From NCBI RefSeq assembly GCF_019970065.1, contig NZ_JAHXYH010000001.1:1364001-1428000 (forward strand): a DNA stretch of 64,000 nucleotides, written 5' to 3'. Position numbers and translations under genes: made by a program. Below the pieces are notes generated by a model. It saw only the letters and a program-made list of their open reading frames with translations. It was not told the origin of the DNA and ran no database searches. Shown here piece by piece: positions 20,073 to 30,437 of the stretch. The DNA comes from Chryseobacterium sp. OSA05B (GTDB lineage Bacteria > Bacteroidota > Bacteroidia > Flavobacteriales > Weeksellaceae). Each line of letters opens with the position of its first letter. Positions within the stretch are counted from its first letter, which is position 1.

Positions 20073-21284
20073 TTAGTCTAAGATTTCAGTTACCTGACCT
20101 GAACCAACTGTTCTACCTCCTTCTCTGATCGCAAATCTAAGACCTACGTTAAGAGCGATTGGCTGTAACAATTCTACAGTGATCTCTAAGTTATCACCAG
20201 GCATTACCATTTCTACACCTTCTGGTAAGAAGATCTCACCTGTAACGTCAGTAGTTCTTACGTAGAACTGAGGACGGTACTTGTTGTGGAATGGAGTGTG
20301 ACGTCCACCTTCTTCCTTAGAAAGGATATAAACAGAAGCTTTGAATTTTTTGTGTGGCTTAACAGAATCTTTCTTAGCGATTACCATACCTCTCTTGATG
20401 TCAGTTTTTTCAATACCTCTCAACAATAGACCTACGTTATCTCCAGCTTCACCTCTGTCAAGGATTTTTCTGAACATCTCAACTCCTGTAATAGTAGAAG
20501 TTAATTTTTCTTCACCCATACCGATGATATCAACAGGATCACCTGTATTGATAATACCAGCCTCGATTCTACCAGTTGCAACAGTACCTCTACCTGTAAT
20601 AGAGAATACGTCTTCGATTGGCATCAAGAAAGGCTTATCAGTATCTCTTGGTGGTTGCTCGATCCAAGTATCAACAGCATCCATTAATTCTTCAACGCTC
20701 TTGAACCACTTGTCTTCAGTATCAGGAGTAGCTGCTGTAGCTGCTGTAAGAGCACCTAGTGCAGAACCTTGAATTACTGGAGAGTTATCACCGTCGAATT
20801 CGTAAGTAGACAATAAGTCTCTAAGTTCCATTTCAACAAGCTCTAATAACTCAGCATCATCTACCATGTCAACTTTGTTCATGAAAACAACGATTCTAGG
20901 TACGTTTACCTGACGACAAAGTAGGATATGTTCTCTAGTCTGAGGCATAGGACCGTCAGTTGCAGCACATACTACGATAGCTCCGTCCATTTGAGCAGCA
21001 CCAGTTACCATGTTCTTTACATAATCCGCGTGACCTGGACAGTCAACGTGAGCATAGTGTCTTTTTTCAGTTTCGTATTCGATGTGAGCAGTATTGATAG
21101 TAATACCTCTTTCTTTTTCTTCTGGAGCAGAGTCAATTGCAGAGAAGTCTTTTTTCTCAGCAAGACCTTTGCTAGCTAATACAGCAGAAATTGCAGCTGT
21201 AAGAGTAGTTTTACCATGGTCAACGTGACCAATAGTACCAATGTTCAAGTGTGGTTTGTTACGATTAAACGTTTCCTTTGCCAT
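20073..21284 (-). CDS. tuf: Translation elongation factor Tu
   Basis: 403 residues. EF-Tu delivers aminoacyl-tRNA to the ribosome in a GTP-dependent way. G-domain motifs are all present: [29 protein letters not shown] and GSALGAL, then domains 2 and 3 ([38 protein letters not shown]). It has a promoter 45-75 bases upstream and is followed by a terminator, tRNA-Trp, secE and nusG. In many Bacteroidetes a tRNA cluster lies directly upstream; here that cluster is about 10 kb away. Confidence 0.99.
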   Translation of the reverse strand: MAKETFNRNKPHLNIGTIGHVDHGKTTLTAAISAVLASKGLAEKKDFSAIDSAPEEKERGITINTAHIEYETEKRHYAHVDCPGHADYVKNMVTGAAQMDGAIVVCAATDGPMPQTREHILLCRQVNVPRIVVFMNKVDMVDDAELLELVEMELRDLLSTYEFDGDNSPVIQGSALGALTAATAATPDTEDKWFKSVEELMDAVDTWIEQPPRDTDKPFLMPIEDVFSITGRGTVATGRIEAGIINTGDPVDIIGMGEEKLTSTITGVEMFRKILDRGEAGDNVGLLLRGIEKTDIKRGMVIAKKDSVKPHKKFKASVYILSKEEGGRHTPFHNKYRPQFYVRTTDVTGEIFLPEGVEMVMPGDNLEITVELLQPIALNVGLRFAIREGGRTVGSGQVTEILD

Positions 21285-21328
21285 GATTTAAAATTATTTA
21301 TTTTATTATTTTTCAATTTTTCGGTGTG

Positions 21329-21357
21329 CAAATATAATGATTTTTTTAAATACCAAA
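21329..21357 (-). promoter_or_regulatory. Promoter of tuf
   Basis: On the minus strand: TTTG (21357-21354), 17 bases, TATATTTG (21336-21329). This gives a transcription start near 21322 and a leader of about 40 bases. The match supports a transcript independent of the tRNA cluster. Confidence 0.7.
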
Positions 21358-21616
21358 ACCTTTTTCATTAAAAAAGTTTTAATATTCAAATCAAAGAAGC
21401 ACAAACCTTATATTTCAATGTATTGAGACTGCAAATTTACACAAATTTCCGGATTGAAAAAAATCATCTCTACCCTTTTTACTCCAAATGATAAAGTATC
21501 TGATTCGTTCTGAATAGTATAGAACCCAAAAATATTTTTTTATCAACAAAATTTACCCTAAAAAAACCGCTTTTAATGTTTTCTCGTACATACTATAAAC
21601 CATTAAAAATAATATT
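21358..21616. other. Divergent intergenic region between tuf and the DUF4394 lipoprotein
   Basis: With the tuf promoter it makes a 330-base gap. A partial -7 match for the plus strand (TATATTTC near 21410) is the only other signal seen; no gene or RNA was found. Confidence 0.4.
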
Positions 21617-23119
21617 ATGAGAACAGTATTACACTTCTTTCTGGTCCTGATGACCGTGACGACTTTTTTTTCGTGCGACAACTCCGATGATCCGATGATG
21701 ATGCCGGACAGCAATGTGACCGGACCAGATCTTATGGCTTACGGACTTACAGGAATGAATGAACTAGTTTCTTTCAATGCCAATAATCCCAAAACATTTG
21801 CTGCTAAAACAGCCATTACAGGAATTACAGCAGGAGAAAAATTAATGAGTATAGATTTCAGACCGGCTACCGGAGAATTATATGCTCTTTCTAATGCCAG
21901 CAAATTATACATTATTAATACAGCCAGCGCCTCTGCAAGAATCGTAAGCAGTACGGCTTTCACACCTGCAGTTTCCGGAACGATAGCTTCTATCGACTTC
22001 AATCCTACGGTAGACAGAATCCGGTTAGTGAGTAATACAGGACAAAATTTAAGACTTCACCCTGAAACCGGAGCTGTGGCAGCAACGGATACCAATATCT
22101 CCGGTACCGGAACGCCAAGTATTAACGGAGTAGCCTACACGAACAGCAAAGCAGGTGCTTCATCCACTATCCTCTACGATATTGATCCCGTAGCCGGAAA
22201 GTTATTTAAGCAGGATCCTCCGAATAACGGAACTTTGGTAGAAGTAGGAAGTCTTGGGGCTACCTTCTCGGGACAGGCTGCTTTTGATATTAAATTTGAT
22301 AACAGTACGTCTTTACTTGCCTTAAACGAAAAATTACATGTCCTGGATCTGAATAGTGGTAAAGCTACTTTTATAGGATCATTTCCACAAGCTGTTATAG
22401 ATCTTGCGATTCCTACTGAAGCAGTAGCTTATGCCATCGACAATTCAAATAATCTGCAGATATTTAACCCTAACAGCCCGATGCCGGTTTCAAAAACAGT
22501 GGCCGGACTTCAGACCGGAGAAAATATTTTAGGAATCGATTTCCGCCCTTTGAACGGGCAATTGTATGCTTTAGGAAGTTCAAGCAGAATTTATACGATT
22601 AATTTAGGAACCGGGGCTGCTACGGCTGTAGGGAGCTCTCCTTTCGCCACTTTACTGGCAGGAACGGATTTCGGATTTGATTTCAATCCAATGGTTGATA
22701 AAATACGCGTAGTAAGCAATACCGGACAAAATCTTCGTTTGGATCCTGTTACCGGAGGGATCACAGCAGTAGACACAGCCATCACTCCAGTTACGGCAAT
22801 GATCGGAGCTGCCGCTTATACCAATAATTTTGCAGGAGCTACGTCTACTACTCTATTCGTGATCGATCATAATACAGATAAATTATACCAACAAACGCCT
22901 CCCAATAACGGAACTCTGGTAGAAACCGGTTCTTTAGGCATCAATATTACGAATGCTAACGGTTTTGATATCGGCAGTGTAAGCCAGAAAGCCTATCTGA
23001 TGGCTACGGTGGGAACCTCAACAAAATTATATACCGTCAATACGACATCGGGAGCTGCTACAGCCGTTTCTGATTACCCTAATACAGTAAAAGCTTTTGC
23101 CGTAGGATTAGGATTTTAA
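21617..23119 (+). CDS. DUF4394 lipoprotein with two tandem domain copies
   Basis: 500 residues. The N-terminus MRTVLHFFLVLMTVTTFFSC is a lipoprotein signal with lipobox Cys20. Two homologous halves follow, each with the DUF4394 hallmarks: SIDFRPATGELYAL and DFNPTVDRIRLVSNTGQNLR in the first, GIDFRPLNGQLYAL and DFNPMVDKIRVVSNTGQNLR in the second, and LPPNNGTLVE-like segments (PPNNGTLVEVGSLG, PPNNGTLVETGSLG). The repeats look like beta-propeller blades. The role is unknown; the family is often annotated as an outer-surface or periplasmic protein. It is the only plus-strand gene of this island and ends at a shared hairpin with the czc operon. Confidence 0.9.
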   Translation: MRTVLHFFLVLMTVTTFFSCDNSDDPMMMPDSNVTGPDLMAYGLTGMNELVSFNANNPKTFAAKTAITGITAGEKLMSIDFRPATGELYALSNASKLYIINTASASARIVSSTAFTPAVSGTIASIDFNPTVDRIRLVSNTGQNLRLHPETGAVAATDTNISGTGTPSINGVAYTNSKAGASSTILYDIDPVAGKLFKQDPPNNGTLVEVGSLGATFSGQAAFDIKFDNSTSLLALNEKLHVLDLNSGKATFIGSFPQAVIDLAIPTEAVAYAIDNSNNLQIFNPNSPMPVSKTVAGLQTGENILGIDFRPLNGQLYALGSSSRIYTINLGTGAATAVGSSPFATLLAGTDFGFDFNPMVDKIRVVSNTGQNLRLDPVTGGITAVDTAITPVTAMIGAAAYTNNFAGATSTTLFVIDHNTDKLYQQTPPNNGTLVETGSLGINITNANGFDIGSVSQKAYLMATVGTSTKLYTVNTTSGAATAVSDYPNTVKAFAVGLGF

Positions 23120-23148
23120 AAGACTCATAATAATTATTTCGATACCAA

Positions 23149-23179
23149 GAAGCGCGGAAAACTATGTTTTCCGCGCTTC
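23149..23179. terminator. Bidirectional hairpin between convergent genes
   Basis: GAAGCGCGGAAAAC (23149-23162) and GTTTTCCGCGCTTC (23166-23179) form a perfect 14-base stem with a 3-base loop. It lies between the DUF4394 gene and the efflux pump gene. T-runs are short on both sides. Confidence 0.75.
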
Positions 23180-23202
23180 ACTTAATATAGATAGAAGAAA
23201 TA

Positions 23203-26200
23203 TTAAATCTGTTGGGACTTCTTCGTCCTGTTGAAGATCCAGAAGATAATCGGGAAGATCAACAGGGTTAATACGGTTGCTGTAATCAGTCCTCCGATAA
23301 TGACAATAGCTAAGGGTTTTTGGGATTCCGAACCGATGCCTGTGGATAATGCAGCCGGCATCAATCCTATCGAAGCCATCAGGGCAGTCATGATAACAGG
23401 GCGGGTTCTTGATTTTACCCCGTTTAATATGGCATTATCTAAAGTCAGTCCGTTCTTGACATTCTGATGGAACTCTGTGATCAGGATGACTCCATTCTGG
23501 ATACAGATTCCGAGCAAAGCAATCATTCCTACCCCTGCGGAAATTCCGAAATTCATTCTGGTCAGATGAAGGGCAATAATTCCCCCGATCAGTGCGAAAG
23601 GCACATTCGCCAATACAAGTAACGAGTCTTTCATATTTCCAAACAGGATAAACAACAAGAAAAATATTCCCAGAATACTGATTGGAACCACCTGTGCCAG
23701 TCTGTGTGAAGCTCTCTGCTGGTTTTCAAACTGACCTGTCCATCCGATGGAATAACCATCCGGAAGATCAATATTTGCTACTTTTTTCTGTGCATCGGCA
23801 ATCGTACTTCCTAAGTCACGGTCACGGATCGAGAATTTAACTCCGATGTATCGCTTAATATCATCTCTGTAAATAAATGCGGCTCCGTTATCTTTTACAA
23901 TGGTACTGATCTCTTTCAGCGGAATTTTTGCACCGCCCTGTGTAGGGACCATTAATGAAGCAATATCATTCTCATCTTTTCTGTATTCCTGGGAGTAGCG
24001 GAGACGGATTGGGAATTTTCTTTCACCGTCAAACATTTCTGAAGCGGTTTTCCCACCAAAAGCCATTTCCAGTACAGACTGTGCATCATCTGGCATCACG
24101 CCGTAAGCCGCCATTTTATCTCTGTCCAGCACCACACTTACTTCCGGTTGTCCAATATTTTTAATGATTCCCGGATCTTTTACTCCGTCTACATCTTTGA
24201 TCTGTTTCAACACCTGATCTGCCAGTTTATCTAAAGTTTCCAGATTGTCTCCATAGATTTTGATCCCGTTTTCCGCTTTGAAACCGGCTACGGCTTCTGC
24301 TACGTTATCTGAGATCGGCTGGGAATAATTAAAGGTAATTCCCTGGTAACTTCTGAGTTTTTTATCAATCTCTTCGATCAGTTCTTCATAGCTGATCTTG
24401 CGCTTCCATTCATCTTTAGGCTTAAGGTTAACCGCAAACTGTACAAATCCAAATCCGTTCGGGTCCGTTCCGTCATTACTACGTCCTGTCTGAGCCAAAA
24501 CATCGGTGACTTCGGAAAAGCTCATAATATCTTTTTTCAGAAGGTCTGCCGTTTTCAAAGATTCCTTTAATGATGAACTCATCGGCATTTCTGCGGTGAT
24601 CCAGAGTGAACCTTCATTCAGCTGCGGCAGGAATTCAGTTCCTAAGAATTTCCCTGAGAATAATGTAACCACCATGAAGGATATGGCAACAATTAAACTC
24701 ATTCTTTTATGTTTAAAAGTATAGTTGAATCCTTTCAGAACAATTCTGTCCCAGAAATTCACAAACGGGTTGTTTTTTTCTTTTACATTCTTATTTAATA
24801 AAATGTGGGAAAGAACCGGAACCAGCGTAAGCGTGAATATCAGTGCTCCTATCAGCGCAAATCCTAATGTAAATGCAAGCGGCGAGAACATTTTCCCTTC
24901 TACTTTCTGGAAGGAGAAAATAGGAATCAGAGAGGTGATGATAATTAATTTAGAAAAGAAGATCGCCTTTCCTAAACCTGTTCCTGTCTGTTTGATCCAG
25001 CCTCCCTTTGAGAGTTTATTAAATTTTTCTGTTCCGTATTTGAGAGCTTTGTGGTCGAGCATCACAAAGAGCCCTTCCACCATGACGACGGCTCCGTCAA
25101 TAATGATCCCAAAGTCTACCGCTCCCAATGAAAGCAGGTTCGCACTCATTCCCGCCAGCTTTAAGCATAAAAATGCAAATAACAGGGACAGTGGGATAAT
25201 AATGGAAACAATAAAAGTCGTTCTCCAGTCGGCCATAAAGATCAGGACGATCACGGTAACCAGGATGATTCCCTCGATCAGGTTGTGCATCACAGTGTGG
25301 GTAGTGAAGTCCATCAGATTGTCACGGTCGTAGAACGTTACCATTTTGACATCTTTCGGAAGGACCTTTTCATTAAGTTCTTTGATTTTCGCTTTTACTC
25401 CAACCAGAACTTCTCTCGGGTTCTCTCCTTTTCTCATCACCACGATTCCTTCTACCGTGTCTTCATGTTTATTAAGACCGGCCTGCCCTACTCTCGGCAT
25501 AGAGCTTTCGTGAACATCTGCCACATATCTTACCAGTACAGGGTTCCCGCTGTCATTCTGGATGGTAATATTTCCAATGTCCGCGACTGATTTTACAAGA
25601 CCTATTCCTCGTACCACATAGGCCTGCCCGTTTTTCTCGATCACATCACCTCCGACATTTAAATTACTTTTGGTAACGGCATCATACACCTGAAGTGGTG
25701 TCAGATTGTATTTATCCAAAGCTCTCGGATCAATACTTAATTCGAAAACTTTATCCTGACCTCCGAAAACATTGATATCTGCAACACCCGGAACTCCTCT
25801 CAGTGCACGGTCTATCACCCAGTTTTGCAGAGTAAGCAACTCTCTGGAGTCTTTTGTTTTACTTTCCAGGGTATATCTGAAAATCTCCCCGGTAGGCCCG
25901 TAGGGTGGCTGAACTTCCGGATCCACCTCATCAGGAAGGCTTACGGTTCTTAATTGGTTATTCACCTGATTTCTGGCGAAAGTATCATCCACCCCATCGT
26001 CGAAAAGAATTTTAACGATAGAGAGACCAAACATTGTGGTACTTCTCACACTCGTTTTCTTCTGAACCGGGCTCATGGCCAATTCGATGGGCGTAGTGAC
26101 AAAACGTTCCACTTCTTCTGCGCTACGTCCATTCCATTGGGTTATAATGACAATCTGGGTATTGGTAACATCGGGGAAAGCTTCAATGGGCATATTTTTG

Positions 26201-26301
26201 AAACTTATAAAACCCGCAATGGCCAAAATAGCTACCCAGATAAAGGTAAATGCTTTGTTTTTTAACGAGAAAGCAATTATATTTTTAATGAATTTATTCA
26301 T
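23203..26301 (-). CDS. czcA: CzcA-type heavy-metal RND efflux pump
   Basis: 1032 residues, the inner-membrane proton-driven pump of a tripartite metal exporter. RND architecture with 12 membrane segments and two large periplasmic loops is clear. The heavy-metal signature in the fourth membrane helix reads DFGIIIDGAVVMVE (around residue 400), the Czc/Cnr type for divalent Zn, Co, Cd or Ni rather than the CusA silver/copper type. GTEFLPQLNEGSLWI is a further family motif. It is last of czcC-czcB-czcA, 244 bases after czcB. The metal is inferred from the signature only. Confidence 0.93.
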   Translation of the reverse strand: MNKFIKNIIAFSLKNKAFTFIWVAILAIAGFISFKNMPIEAFPDVTNTQIVIITQWNGRSAEEVERFVTTPIELAMSPVQKKTSVRSTTMFGLSIVKILFDDGVDDTFARNQVNNQLRTVSLPDEVDPEVQPPYGPTGEIFRYTLESKTKDSRELLTLQNWVIDRALRGVPGVADINVFGGQDKVFELSIDPRALDKYNLTPLQVYDAVTKSNLNVGGDVIEKNGQAYVVRGIGLVKSVADIGNITIQNDSGNPVLVRYVADVHESSMPRVGQAGLNKHEDTVEGIVVMRKGENPREVLVGVKAKIKELNEKVLPKDVKMVTFYDRDNLMDFTTHTVMHNLIEGIILVTVIVLIFMADWRTTFIVSIIIPLSLLFAFLCLKLAGMSANLLSLGAVDFGIIIDGAVVMVEGLFVMLDHKALKYGTEKFNKLSKGGWIKQTGTGLGKAIFFSKLIIITSLIPIFSFQKVEGKMFSPLAFTLGFALIGALIFTLTLVPVLSHILLNKNVKEKNNPFVNFWDRIVLKGFNYTFKHKRMSLIVAISFMVVTLFSGKFLGTEFLPQLNEGSLWITAEMPMSSSLKESLKTADLLKKDIMSFSEVTDVLAQTGRSNDGTDPNGFGFVQFAVNLKPKDEWKRKISYEELIEEIDKKLRSYQGITFNYSQPISDNVAEAVAGFKAENGIKIYGDNLETLDKLADQVLKQIKDVDGVKDPGIIKNIGQPEVSVVLDRDKMAAYGVMPDDAQSVLEMAFGGKTASEMFDGERKFPIRLRYSQEYRKDENDIASLMVPTQGGAKIPLKEISTIVKDNGAAFIYRDDIKRYIGVKFSIRDRDLGSTIADAQKKVANIDLPDGYSIGWTGQFENQQRASHRLAQVVPISILGIFFLLFILFGNMKDSLLVLANVPFALIGGIIALHLTRMNFGISAGVGMIALLGICIQNGVILITEFHQNVKNGLTLDNAILNGVKSRTRPVIMTALMASIGLMPAALSTGIGSESQKPLAIVIIGGLITATVLTLLIFPIIFWIFNRTKKSQQI

Positions 26302-26545
26302 GATAGATTAAATTGGTGACCTAAAAAAGCCGTTGAAAAAATTGTTGATTCTTCCTGTTTTTTCAGTATGTTTTCTGAACCGTTAAGGAAATGAAGAGGT
26401 GAAGAATAGTTAAGCAATTCGCAAGCGAATTTTGGTAAGCAGAATGCTTAAAAATATCTCCAGATGTTTTTCTTAATTCAGCTTAACTTCTTACTTCAAC
26501 ATTTCAATAATTCTTAATGTTTCAAATTACATTCAAAATAAAAAT
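26302..26545. other. czcB-czcA spacer with nested inverted repeats
   Basis: A 244-base gap inside the efflux operon. It contains AATTCGC-AA-GCGAATT (26416-26431) within the outer pair TAAGCA (26411-26416) and TGCTTA (26445-26450). It could be an mRNA processing or partial attenuation site that sets pump against adaptor levels, or a small dispersed repeat. Confidence 0.4.
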
Positions 26546-27631
26546 TTAACTGTTCAGAGAACGGTAGATCAGCAGCTGGTTATTGGTGATCACTTCTTCT
26601 CCTTCAGACAGGCCTCCGGCTACATAGGTAATATCTCCCACCTGCTTTAATATTTTTATTTCTTTCACTTTTATATCGGTTCTGGATTTAAAAACGACCA
26701 CAAAACTTCTGTTGTCATCGAAGATCACGGCTTTTGAAGGAACTGTCAATGCTGTACTGTTCTCTGAACTTGACACTTTAATAGTTGCTTTACTTTCTGG
26801 GATCAGCAGGCCGTTGGCGTTATCCAGTACAACTCTTGCCTGCATGGAATTAGTTTCAGGATCAATGATTTTGAATATCTTATCAATTCTTCCGTCAAAA
26901 ACTTTATCCGGATAGGAAAGTGTGGAAACCTGCGCTTTCATTCCCAGGCTTATTTTTTCAATATCAGCTTCATTGACGTTCATAATGGCCCAAACATTGG
27001 TCGTATTGGCAACATCAAAAATATTTTCACTTCTATCGCTTCTCAGCTGCATGTCTTTATTGATGTTCTTCTGAACGATGTATCCGCTGATAGGCGCAAG
27101 AACGCTGTAGATATTTCCCTTTTTCACATTGTAAACCGTACTTACGGCGGTAGCTCTCTGCATCTGGTCCTGGGCTTTCTGCACGACACTTCGGGCTTCA
27201 AGAACTTCTCTTTCCGTATTCAGCTTTCCTTCATACATTTCTTTGGCGACACGCAGGTTGTTTTGAGCAACTACAAGATCTGTTTTCGCATCACTCACAT
27301 CTTTCTGAACTTCGGCCAGCTCTGTACTTCTGATGGTAGCCAGTACCTGCCCCTTTCTGACGTAATCTCCAAGCTCTGCATTTACACTCAAGACATTTCC
27401 GCCTACTAAAGGATACACATCGATGTAGCTGTTTTTATCGGCAGATATCTTTCCGTAAAAGCTATATTGGTCTTCTATGTTTTTCGCTTCCACTTTGGCC
27501 AGAGCGATGGAATTAAGCATGGTATTGCTCAGTTCAAACCCTTTCTTGGCCTGTGGTGCTTTTTCTTCCTCTTTTTTAGTACATGATAATAATGATAGGG
27601 CTATCAGTAAAGGGATTATATATTTTTTCAT
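26546..27631 (-). CDS. czcB: CzcB-type periplasmic adaptor lipoprotein
   Basis: 361 residues. Membrane fusion protein linking CzcA to the outer membrane channel. Lipoprotein signal MKKYIIPLLIALSLLSC with lipobox Cys17. The barrel-sandwich half-motifs GGNVLSVNAELGDYVRKGQVL and APISGYIVQKNINKDMQL flank a helical hairpin (about residues 105-165) rich in Ala, Glu and Gln. It follows czcC by three bases. No His-rich metal-binding N-terminus is present, unlike some CzcB proteins. Confidence 0.9.
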   Translation of the reverse strand: MKKYIIPLLIALSLLSCTKKEEEKAPQAKKGFELSNTMLNSIALAKVEAKNIEDQYSFYGKISADKNSYIDVYPLVGGNVLSVNAELGDYVRKGQVLATIRSTELAEVQKDVSDAKTDLVVAQNNLRVAKEMYEGKLNTEREVLEARSVVQKAQDQMQRATAVSTVYNVKKGNIYSVLAPISGYIVQKNINKDMQLRSDRSENIFDVANTTNVWAIMNVNEADIEKISLGMKAQVSTLSYPDKVFDGRIDKIFKIIDPETNSMQARVVLDNANGLLIPESKATIKVSSSENSTALTVPSKAVIFDDNRSFVVVFKSRTDIKVKEIKILKQVGDITYVAGGLSEGEEVITNNQLLIYRSLNS

Positions 27632-27634
27632 TGC

Positions 27635-28876
27635 TTAATAGAAGATTTTCGTTTGTATGAGTTGATTAAGTTGTTCTGCCGACTGCATGATTTCATTCTT
27701 CATATCATAGATCTGGAGCGCCGTTTGTCTGTAGCTGTCCATGAAATCTGTAAATTCTATAAGGTTGACGTTTCCTTTTCTGAAATTTTTCAGCATTCCG
27801 TCATACACCAGTTCCATATTGCTCAGATCTGTGGATTTGATCTCAACAAGCTGATCATATTGGCTTTTCCAGGTTTTATAAGCAGACTGAACTTTGGTTT
27901 CCAGATTCAGTTTCTGATAATCTGCATTTTTCTGGTTCTGCTGAATGGCGAAATTGGCCTTTACCACATTTCCCTGATTGGATTTCCATAAGGGTAACGG
28001 AATACCGACCATCAGGTTGACCTCGTTTTTAAAGGTTCCACCATTCTGGTCCCATCCGGCTCCCACGTTAAGATCCGGAACATTCAGAGATTTCTGCCAT
28101 TGTGCGTATAATTTACTGTTGTCTATTAATTTTAAGAAATACTGGTAATCGGAATTATTTTCCAGGGCTTTCTTCTTTAATTCATCTTCATCTCCGAAAG
28201 GTTGAGCCGCAAGAATTTCTTTGGCATCCACCTCAGAAAGCTGGGGTTCTATATCATCTGAGATTCCCGTCAGGACTTTTAAACTCTGCTCAAATTCAAG
28301 GATGTTTTTATTGATGCCCAGTTTATCATTGTTAAGCTGAATCACGAGACTTTGCAGTCTTACTTCATCTTTAAGGGAAACGTTTCCTTTGGCAGATTGC
28401 GCACGGTAAGCACTTAAAAGGTCATTCATGTACCCCAACTGCTTATTGGTATTATCCAGTTTCAGTTTTTCGTAGTACAGATTGAAATATGCTGCATGAA
28501 GCTGGGTTCTGAGATCTACCAGCAGCTGCGAAAACTGAAGCTGTGCCAGTTCTTTGTTTGATTTTGCAAAAGCAATTTCGTTTTTCTTTTTTCCGCCCAT
28601 GTAAATCAGCTGGGTGATCTCTGCTCCTTTGGCATGCCCTATATCAAAGGCTTTCTTACCTTCAGGATTATAGGCATTGATCTGTCCGCTCAGCTGTGGA
28701 AGTTCCCATATCTTAGCCTGCAGGATATCTGCATCGGCCATGTTGATGTTGTATTGTTCTGCGAGAAGCTGAAGATTGTTTTTCTGAAAAGCCTCTTCAC
28801 AGTCCAAAAGTGACATCTGCTGCTGCCCTGCCATGAATGAGGAAATGGCAATAAACAGCCCTGCAATTTTGTTCAT
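27635..28876 (-). CDS. czcC: TolC-family outer membrane channel (CzcC-like)
   Basis: 413 residues, with a signal peptide (NKIAGLFIAISSFMAGQQ). Two long coiled-coil repeats typical of outer membrane efflux proteins are seen, with motifs NPEGKKAFDIGHAKGAEITQ in the first half and VGIPLPLWKSNQGNVVKANF in the second. It is the first gene of the efflux operon and lies 190 bases after the sensor kinase gene on the same strand. Confidence 0.9.
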   Translation of the reverse strand: MNKIAGLFIAISSFMAGQQQMSLLDCEEAFQKNNLQLLAEQYNINMADADILQAKIWELPQLSGQINAYNPEGKKAFDIGHAKGAEITQLIYMGGKKKNEIAFAKSNKELAQLQFSQLLVDLRTQLHAAYFNLYYEKLKLDNTNKQLGYMNDLLSAYRAQSAKGNVSLKDEVRLQSLVIQLNNDKLGINKNILEFEQSLKVLTGISDDIEPQLSEVDAKEILAAQPFGDEDELKKKALENNSDYQYFLKLIDNSKLYAQWQKSLNVPDLNVGAGWDQNGGTFKNEVNLMVGIPLPLWKSNQGNVVKANFAIQQNQKNADYQKLNLETKVQSAYKTWKSQYDQLVEIKSTDLSNMELVYDGMLKNFRKGNVNLIEFTDFMDSYRQTALQIYDMKNEIMQSAEQLNQLIQTKIFY

Positions 28877-29066
28877 TCTATCTTTATTTATGGTACAAAA
28901 TTGCCGCTATACGATTAAAACGACCTTAAAGGAGCCTTAAAAAAAAATTAAATTTGGATTATGAACATCGATCAATGCTGTATTTGTCGGAAAAATGACA
29001 GGTTGGAAGCCGGAAGATAGAATGCAAGGCGCCCATATTTTATAGAAGTACAGCGTGAGAGCTTTA

Positions 29067-30437
29067 TTATATTTGTTTATTAAAGATGATACTGAACGTA
29101 TTGGTCTGTTCGGCAGGAGAAGAATATATGATCTCTGCGCCGTGGTATTCAAGGATTCTTTTGACAATTCGAAGTCCGAGACCGGAGCCGGAAATGTTTT
29201 GGGAATTATTTCCGCGCATAAAAGCTTCAAATAATTTGGACTGCTCTTCTTCAGGAATTGTATTGCCGCGAGAGATCACATCTACCGTAAGCTGATCGTT
29301 TGTCTCCGTGATCAGAACATCCACTTCCTCATCATCAGAGTAGACCGCTGCATTTTTAAAGAGGTTGATAAAGACAATCACCAGCAGGGACTGAATACCA
29401 CTTATGGTCAGAAGACCGTTTTCAGAAGTATCTTCAGAGATCAGGAAGTCCAGTTTCAGCGACGGATAGCTTTTTTCTACGGCTTCGAAAGCTTCAAAAA
29501 TAACTTCGTCAATTCTTACCTCTTCGTAAATGCTCTGGATATTTTCTTTATCAAATTTGGTAAGGAGTAAAAGAGAATTGGTAAGATCCGACAGCTGATA
29601 AACGTCTTTCTGAATTTGTTTTAAGGAAATTAAAGTTTCAGGAGAATGTTCCTCAAACTTAATCAAATTTTCCAGCTGAAATGCCATCCTGGTAATAGGA
29701 GTCCTGATTTCATGGGAAGCACTTGCTGTAAAGTCTTTCTGCGACTGAAAAACATCGTCCAGCCTTGCAATCATAGTATTAAATGATTTGGCCAGAACAT
29801 TGATCTCATCATTCGACTCCTGAACAGGAATCTGCGTGGTGAGTTTATGGGCTGTGACTTCTGAAATTTCAGTATTCAGATCTTCCAAAGGGCGGAGAAA
29901 CTGTCCCATAAAGTAATAGCTGAAAAACCCGATCAGAAGGGTACTCATTACATACGCTGTGATCAGAAGGTATTTCAGGTATTCCAGTTTTGATTTTCCA
30001 TTGGTATCAAACGCGCTGGTGAGGATATAATAGTTTTCGCCATTGATATTCCGGAGCGCCGCATAGATTTCGGGAACTGTTTTTTCTGTGTATATGATTT
30101 TCTTTTCGTCAAGCTCTTTGAGAAGGGCGTTATCCCAGGTGACATTACGGTCTTTGATCGTACTGTAGATAAGCTCTTTTTCGCTGTTGAAAATCAAGAT
30201 GGTCTCATTGAGAAGGATATTATCCGAGTTTTCGTTAAAAAAGATCGGAGCTTCTTCTTCGAAATCTTTAGACTTTGAAATGAAGTGGGAGGTAAATTCA
30301 AGACGCTGTCTGAATCTTTCTTTAAACTCATCTCTTCTGAAATCATTAAAAGACAGATAGATAACCGCCATTACCATTGCAAAAAGCAGGGAAAAGGCGA
30401 TACTGATCGTTAATGCTATCTTTCTTTTTAAAGACAT
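29067..30437 (-). CDS. Sensor histidine kinase of a metal-type two-component system
   Basis: 456 residues. Two membrane helices (about residues 7-28 and 155-178) enclose a periplasmic sensor of about 125 residues. A HAMP linker (QFLRPLEDLNTEISEVTAHK) is followed by the H-box SASHEIRTPITR near residue 243, an N-box NLFKNAAVYS and the G-box GSGLGLRIVKRILEYHGAEI. It starts on the base after the stop of the response regulator gene. The order regulator, kinase, czcC, czcB, czcA on one strand suggests that it controls the efflux pump, as CzcS or CusS do. Confidence 0.92.
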   Translation of the reverse strand: MSLKRKIALTISIAFSLLFAMVMAVIYLSFNDFRRDEFKERFRQRLEFTSHFISKSKDFEEEAPIFFNENSDNILLNETILIFNSEKELIYSTIKDRNVTWDNALLKELDEKKIIYTEKTVPEIYAALRNINGENYYILTSAFDTNGKSKLEYLKYLLITAYVMSTLLIGFFSYYFMGQFLRPLEDLNTEISEVTAHKLTTQIPVQESNDEINVLAKSFNTMIARLDDVFQSQKDFTASASHEIRTPITRMAFQLENLIKFEEHSPETLISLKQIQKDVYQLSDLTNSLLLLTKFDKENIQSIYEEVRIDEVIFEAFEAVEKSYPSLKLDFLISEDTSENGLLTISGIQSLLVIVFINLFKNAAVYSDDEEVDVLITETNDQLTVDVISRGNTIPEEEQSKLFEAFMRGNNSQNISGSGLGLRIVKRILEYHGAEIIYSSPAEQTNTFSIIFNKQI

